A stretch of 64,000 nucleotides of DNA from Isoetes taiwanensis (taxonomy: Eukaryota > Streptophyta > Lycopodiopsida > Isoetales > Isoetaceae), in the NCBI GenBank assembly GCA_021234155.1, contig JAJEKV010000010.1, positions 22,966,833-23,030,832 on the forward strand. Direction: 5' to 3'. The notes beneath the pieces were generated by a model. The model saw nothing but the letters and a program-made list of their open reading frames with translations. It had not been told where the DNA came from and did no database searches. Numbering within the stretch: position 1 is the first letter of the stretch; each line of letters opens with the position of its first letter. Made by a program: the position numbers and the translations under genes. Shown one piece after another: positions 59,809 to 64,000 of the stretch.

Positions 59809-59874
59809 CGCCATCCCGCCTTGCTTGAGCGCCTCCTTTTCCCTTCTCCCTTGTTGTTCCCTGCTAAGTACGAC

Positions 59875-61203
59875 ATGCCGCGCTTCAAGCTGACCGTAGA
59901 TTTGAAGAAACTGAATGTATTTCAGTTATTCGCCGCCCTAGTCGAGCATCTTGCTGACGAGGACCCAATGATAGACACCATTCTTAATCTTTTTGTCCAA
60001 CACTTCATTGAGGGCCGAAGGGTTCCCTACCCTATTTTCCACTTCAACGAGCGCTTCCTCCTCAAGTTGAATGAAGCTGGGCAGGACTACACTCTAGTGG
60101 AGCAGCCAGACCGTGCATGGGCTGTGGTGAAGTTCTACCCCTCGCCAGGACCGGATGACGACCCTGCAGAGCTTAGTCGGAATAAAGCTCAGAGGATCAT
60201 GCATCTTGCGCGAGTGGAAGACTTGCACCAGATAGCCAGTGCTCCACCGGACCTAAGGATGGATCGCTTTTACTACTTGGGGAGGGGTCGTATACTTACT
60301 TACCAGGAATACTTTAACCTTCCCACCTTTTCTTGGAATGAAAGCCTCAATAGCTTCATTTTTGAAAATGTTCCGCCCCGGTTTAGCCAGTGCCATCTAG
60401 AATCCATCCAAGAAGATATGCGGGCACGGCCGGACCGATATCATACGGAGATTGCCCGGCGTACCCAAGTGCGTCTGGAGAGAGAGGCCAGAGCTGAAGA
60501 ACAGGAGCGGCTCCGAAAGGAAGGCGAAGACCTCCATAGCCAGCAAGAGGAGTACGAGCAGGAGGAGCAGCTAGGCCATCAGCAGGAGGAGCAGCAGCAG
60601 AATCTTGATGCTAGACAGCAGGACCTAGGTGCGGCTCAGAATGTTGAAACCCAGCAGAACCCTGTTGACGTGAACCAACCGGCAAACCCACAGCAGTCGA
60701 CCGAGCATGGTAACCGGAGACTGAAAAGAACTAAATCCAGACCGGTTAGGAGTGGGGTGCACTACAAGACCCGACTGCAACAGGATGCCACGATCGCCAA
60801 GAAGACATCGGCTCAGAGAAGGGAGTTGATCGTGGAGCGCACAAAGCATCCTTTGACAGGCGGTAAATCCATTCCGTCGCATAGGGCGACCCTTAAGCCA
60901 CGGAAGCCCCATAGGTTCCGACCTGGCACGGTAGCTCTTCGGGAGATACGCAAGTATCAGAAGACTACCGAGCCATTGATCCGTCGGCTTCCCTTCCAGC
61001 GACTTGTGCGGGAGATCGCTCAGGAATTCAAGACCGACTTGCGGTTTCAAGCCTTTGCGGTCCTTGCATTACAAGAGGCTGCCGAGGCGTACCTGATTGA
61101 ACTTTTGAGCGACGCCAACCTTTGCGCGATACATGCGAAGCGGGTCACTATTATGCCCAAGGACCTTCACTTGGCACGAAGGATCCGAGGGGATTTTAGA
61201 TGA
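59875..61203 (+). CDS. Element B ORF1: novel N-terminal region fused to histone H3
   Basis: 442 codons, uninterrupted. The start is the ATG shared with A (MPRF here, MPRY there). Residues 1 to about 230 form a conserved domain I cannot name ([34 protein letters not shown]). A Glu/Gln-rich coiled-coil-like stretch and a basic linker follow. Residues 344-442 are a full H3 core: [60 protein letters not shown] and LARRIRG. By eye about four fifths of the 99 positions equal canonical plant H3. Loop 1 has H3 length and not CENH3 length. Cys and His of CAIHAKR and the DNA-contacting Arg of LPFQR and LRFQ are kept. The usual ARTKQTARKS tail is absent. Likely role: nucleosome-like packaging or chromatin targeting of the element. 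Confidence 0.95.
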   Translation: MPRFKLTVDLKKLNVFQLFAALVEHLADEDPMIDTILNLFVQHFIEGRRVPYPIFHFNERFLLKLNEAGQDYTLVEQPDRAWAVVKFYPSPGPDDDPAELSRNKAQRIMHLARVEDLHQIASAPPDLRMDRFYYLGRGRILTYQEYFNLPTFSWNESLNSFIFENVPPRFSQCHLESIQEDMRARPDRYHTEIARRTQVRLEREARAEEQERLRKEGEDLHSQQEEYEQEEQLGHQQEEQQQNLDARQQDLGAAQNVETQQNPVDVNQPANPQQSTEHGNRRLKRTKSRPVRSGVHYKTRLQQDATIAKKTSAQRRELIVERTKHPLTGGKSIPSHRATLKPRKPHRFRPGTVALREIRKYQKTTEPLIRRLPFQRLVREIAQEFKTDLRFQAFAVLALQEAAEAYLIELLSDANLCAIHAKRVTIMPKDLHLARRIRGDFR

Positions 61204-61456
61204 TTAGGCGATCGTGTCCTTCCCGTTGTATAAATTTTGTAATTTATCGATGTACTAGTCCCATTTTTGGGTTTGTGAATGTAAAAATATCTTTTCAAAA
61301 AAAAAATAAAAATAAATATTATTAAGTAAATAATAATTTTAATAATAATTTCGGGAAACGTGCCAAAAAGTATAAAACCCCTTTTTGGCCATTAGGGTTT
61401 CATTTTTCCTTCTTGTTCCAGCGCCTTCTTCCTCCTCCTTTGCGCCTTCACTACTC
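61204..61456 (+). other. ORF1-ORF2 spacer of element B
   Basis: AT-rich run with AAT-like repeats, then a pyrimidine-rich tract ending in 'cttgttccag' before ORF2, a likely splice acceptor. Element A has a similar tract ending 'ccttcttcag' at the same place. Confidence 0.5.
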
Positions 61457-62845
61457 ATGACTCGCCCAACCCTGCAGCAGTGATATGTGGACGGAGAGCA
61501 TTGGGACCCTGCGGTTCCCTTTGATCTTCTTCACCCCTACCTGCTTCAGCAGGTAGATCTTATCTCCAACATGCAGGCCCACCCAGATTATTCTGCCTTC
61601 CTTCAGTTCTATGGAGAGGAGATTGTGCCTGCATGCGTTTGCAATGATGACGATGAGCAGCTTTACCTCGACTTCCACACCCTGCACCGGATGTTAGGGG
61701 GTGATGATCATGCCCGTAACGTCATCAAGGGCATCAGACGGCGAGGGACTGACCTCCCTATTGCCACAATCGATCGGGAAACTTGTTTTGAGGCCCGATT
61801 CGCACTGGCCATCATTATGGACCAGTATATAGAGGATGAGGAGATCCCTGCCGAGCGTTCTTCTACACCTCTACCTCCAGACCCGGAAGATGACGAAGTC
61901 GTCAATGAGCATAATTTTGTAAGATGGAAGGAGCTTGCTACAGAAGCTCCTGCCAGCCGACAGAAAGCCCTTAAACTCGAAGGGTTAAATCTTCTCCCTG
62001 CAGTACTCTTGAATGACCAAGAGTACCTAATCTTTGAGGATATCATGTGGGCATATCGCGTTCTTACGGGGACCCGCCGCAAGAAAGTAGAGATTCTCTA
62101 TGATCTTGCGGAGTATTGCCAAGATGACTTCATCGACTTCACTACACCGGTGGTGCAACCTGCACAGGTAGAGAGCCTATTGGCATACCGGCCCGAGGAG
62201 CAAGAGCCCGTTGAGACTCTTCTGTCACTTCGTCAGTACTTGCTAACTGACACACCCCAGCCTCCAGAAGAGCAATTTACGGCCCCGACACGGTCTCTTC
62301 TTCCAGATCCGCCTCTGCAAATTACTATGGGAGAGGGGGATCAAGACGAGGAAGACCTTTGGGACACCAAGGTCAGCCTTAGGGATGAGAGGGAAGAAGA
62401 AGAAGAAGAGAAGCTCCCCATCAACTTGGAGAAGGAAGCTGAGACCTCCACCGACCCTCAAGTTAGGGCAATGGGCAACCATATGGCCCGATTCTTTCTC
62501 TCAGCTTTCCGCCAAGGAGAGGTGCTGTTTTTCTCCAAGAATTTAGGGCCTTCTTCTGAAGCTTCTTGGTGGGCGCTCCGAGCCATATCCACTTCAGCGG
62601 GCCATAAGAAGATTGATTATCATGTCACCACTATTATTCTGGTCCGTAGAGATTTGGCTATAGCAGCGTTGGGGGACGTGGCGGGCTGCACTAGTATGCG
62701 CCTCCTTGTGGCGGCACCTTTGGCTACATGTCTACCACCTGAGGCAGCAGCTCGAGCCGCCCTCTCTGCTAGCCCCAGCGCCACTTTGATGCGTTATCGT
62801 CCACCTCCTCAGCCAATGGATGAAGACGAGGGATCCAGCTCCTAA
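61457..62845 (+). pseudogene. Element B ORF2: H2A-like C-terminal fold, possible H4-like segment; one in-frame TGA
   Basis: 463 codons from ATG to TAA with a single TGA at codon 9 (61481-61483) where A has TGG. Residues about 88-128 (VIKGIRRRGTDLP, FALAIIMDQYI) and about 190-205 (LIFEDIMWAYRVL) weakly recall H4 helices alpha-1/alpha-2 and alpha-3 separated by an insertion. An acidic stretch (DEREEEEEEKLP) leads to residues about 338-408, which follow H2A: MARFFLSAF against RIARFL, SAGHKK against RDNKK, then TTIILVRRDLAIAALGDV against IQLAVRNDEELSKLLGDV. An acidic Ser-rich tail ends the protein. The H2A resemblance is good at both ends of the fold; the H4 one is speculative. Confidence 0.7.
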
Positions 62846-63038
62846 ATTATTGTGTTATGTATTTTGCCTTTGAAATCACTGTTGTTTAAAATATGGTTAC
62901 CACTCGTGATGTGATTACTCTTTATTGTATCAGTCCAATACATAATGCCAATACAATTTTTGAATAAGTCTCTTCCATGACAAGTTATTAAGCCTCTTGG
63001 AATTGTTAGTATTATATACTCATTCCGCCCTTTTGCAG

Positions 63039-63499
63039 AAGAAACGCTGGCGGAGTACGAAGATAGGATAACATCCCAGATAATGAGAGATGAACAGGGA
63101 CCTCCTGAACAGGACTATGGGGAACGATACAACGAGTATCCTGAACGGGAAGTTGACGATGAGATAGCGGAACTTGGGGTGCCGGAACAACCTTATGATC
63201 CTGACAAGGGGATGGAGATAGTTACTCTCCTTCGAGAACGTGCTTACGATGATCTGAAATGGACCCTTTGCCGCACTTGGGATTATTGGAATATGACCCC
63301 ACATGAAGCTTTTGAGGATGCCAATGATCATCTCTGGCAAATCTTCTACGCACTACGAAGGCTTTTCAACCTTCTTATTATTAGCCCCACTTGGGATTAT
63401 CAACCCGTTATTATCCAGGCTTGGGCACGTTACAAGCTCGTCAGAGCTGTGCGTGAGAGTGTGCGCTATGCCGTCATGTATCCCTACGCAAACTCTTAA
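63039..63499 (+). CDS. Element B ORF3: H2B-like protein (spliced exon)
   Basis: Opens directly after the acceptor 'ccgcccttttgcag' and reads 152 codons to a stop at 63499. The first conserved residues (EETLAEYEDRI) precede any ATG; the ATG at 63083 is not conserved in A, so a spliced start is more likely. An acidic N-terminal third is followed by about 80 residues matching H2B length and helix pattern: AFEDANDHLWQIF against H2B MNSFINDIF, then IIQAWARYK against EIQTAVRLV and AVRESVRYAVMYPYA against AVSEGTKAVTKYTS. No H2B-type basic tail. The assignment is by aligned pattern, not strong identity; Gag-related function is the main alternative. Confidence 0.6.
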
Positions 63500-63749
63500 G
63501 CCGCATCTTCCAGTTTTGTGTGTTCCTATGCTCCACTATGATTAGGAAAATGGCCTGTATCAGGTCCATGTATGTACTATATAACTATAAGTCATAATTA
63601 CTTTCAGTATCAAGCTCTTGGATGTAACCGTTACTTCACTTGTAATTAAAATTTTCCGTGATTTTGCGTGTTCACTTTGTTTCTCGACACGACCTAAAAA
63701 TGATCTTGTATGACACTTATTGTCGCTGTAAATTTTCTTATATCATCTT

Positions 63750-64000
63750 ATGTTTAATATAGACGGGGCACGCAACGCCGCTTGGCAGCCAGCCTCAAAT
63801 GCAAGTCGGTTAACACCCGAACAAGAATTGATGCTGATGAAAAGACAGTTAGGCGAATTACAGGCCTACGTCTTGCATGCTAACCCACCACAGCATGTAC
63901 AAGAGGACGCACCGGAGTTACCTCCGTTGCCGCCTAGTCCACCTACACAGCAGCCATCCCCACCACGAACCAGTCATGTACCGGTGCGAAAGAGGTCCCA
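63750..64000 (+). CDS. Element B Gag, N-terminal part (cut by window end)
   Basis: The ATG aligns with A's gag ATG (33226). It reads NAAWQPASNASRLTPEQELM, then the Pro-rich stretch LPPLPPSPP, matching A residue by residue, and continues beyond the window. An acceptor-like 'ttaatatag' lies immediately after the ATG, as in A. The rest of Gag, Pol and the 3' LTR should lie to the right. Confidence 0.88.
   Translation, partial: MFNIDGARNAAWQPASNASRLTPEQELMLMKRQLGELQAYVLHANPPQHVQEDAPELPPLPPSPPTQQPSPPRTSHVPVRKRS

Larger units (their letters stand above)
56780..64000 (+). mobile_element. Element B: Ty3-type element with a histone-fold cassette (right side beyond the window)
   Basis: 5' LTR, PBS, long leader with two hairpins, a basic ORF0, ORF1 with H3, ORF2 with H2A-like end, ORF3 H2B-like, and the start of gag in the same order as A. 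Gag continues past base 64000. Its ORFs are almost intact, with one TGA in ORF2. It diverges strongly from A in LTR and leader but not in protein, so these are two old sister lineages and not a duplication of one copy. Confidence 0.92.

Noticed and set aside
60406-61203. H3 part as a CENH3 (centromeric) histone
   Set aside because: Loop 1 has canonical H3 length and the alpha-2 region is close to ordinary H3, so nothing points to CENH3.

Overview
The window is nuclear DNA of a land plant. The evidence is a beta-1,3-glucanase with an X8 module and a GPI tail, spliceosomal introns with GT/AG borders, a plant-type telo-box in front of a snoRNP-assembly gene, and LTR retrotransposons primed by initiator tRNA-Met. 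The low gene density and deep nesting of transposons suit a large, repeat-rich genome. A fern, lycophyte or other non-seed plant is possible, but the sequence alone does not settle the lineage.

Left part (1 to 27 kb): gene remnants and one good gene among degenerate repeats. There is a SET-domain fragment (642-1064) and a broken GH17-X8-GPI beta-1,3-glucanase (3382-5496) whose catalytic-nucleophile segment is deleted. A complete seven-exon NUFIP gene lies on the minus strand (7448-11248, 678 aa); every splice phase closes. DNA-transposon material follows: a Merlin zinc-ribbon fragment (13922-14167), a 2.4-kb terminal-inverted-repeat element carrying a frameshifted coiled-coil gene and inserted in a ~260-bp tandem repeat (20010-22374), and a Merlin transposase core with its DDE triad (26117-26671).

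Centre (27 to 45 kb): a Ty3-type chromovirus, called element A (27135-45333). A nearly intact, recently inserted Ty1/copia element (34721-40022) splits its pol, and its 3' LTR is cut short where LINE reverse-transcriptase sequence begins. Next come a PIF/Harbinger pseudogene, a TRIM-like miniature LTR element, an array matching the heat-shock-element consensus, a tRNA-like SINE and a truncated LTR of the same family as A (53466-54883).

Right part (56.8 to 64 kb): the 5' LTR, leader and first ORFs of a second, less damaged relative, element B, which runs off the window.

The main discovery is that A and B both carry, between the primer-binding site and gag, an extra three-ORF cassette containing histone folds. 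ORF1 ends in an unmistakable 99-residue histone H3 core joined to a ~340-residue novel N-terminal region. The C-terminal part of ORF2 resembles H2A, ORF3 resembles H2B, and an internal part of ORF2 weakly resembles H4. A and B differ mostly by silent changes across these folds, so the folds were kept by selection. Splice-acceptor-like sites in the same phase precede ORF3 and gag, suggesting subgenomic spliced messages. With the chromodomain at the integrase end of element A, this looks like a retrotransposon lineage that brings its own nucleosome-like proteins. H3 is certain, H2A probable, H2B plausible and H4 speculative.
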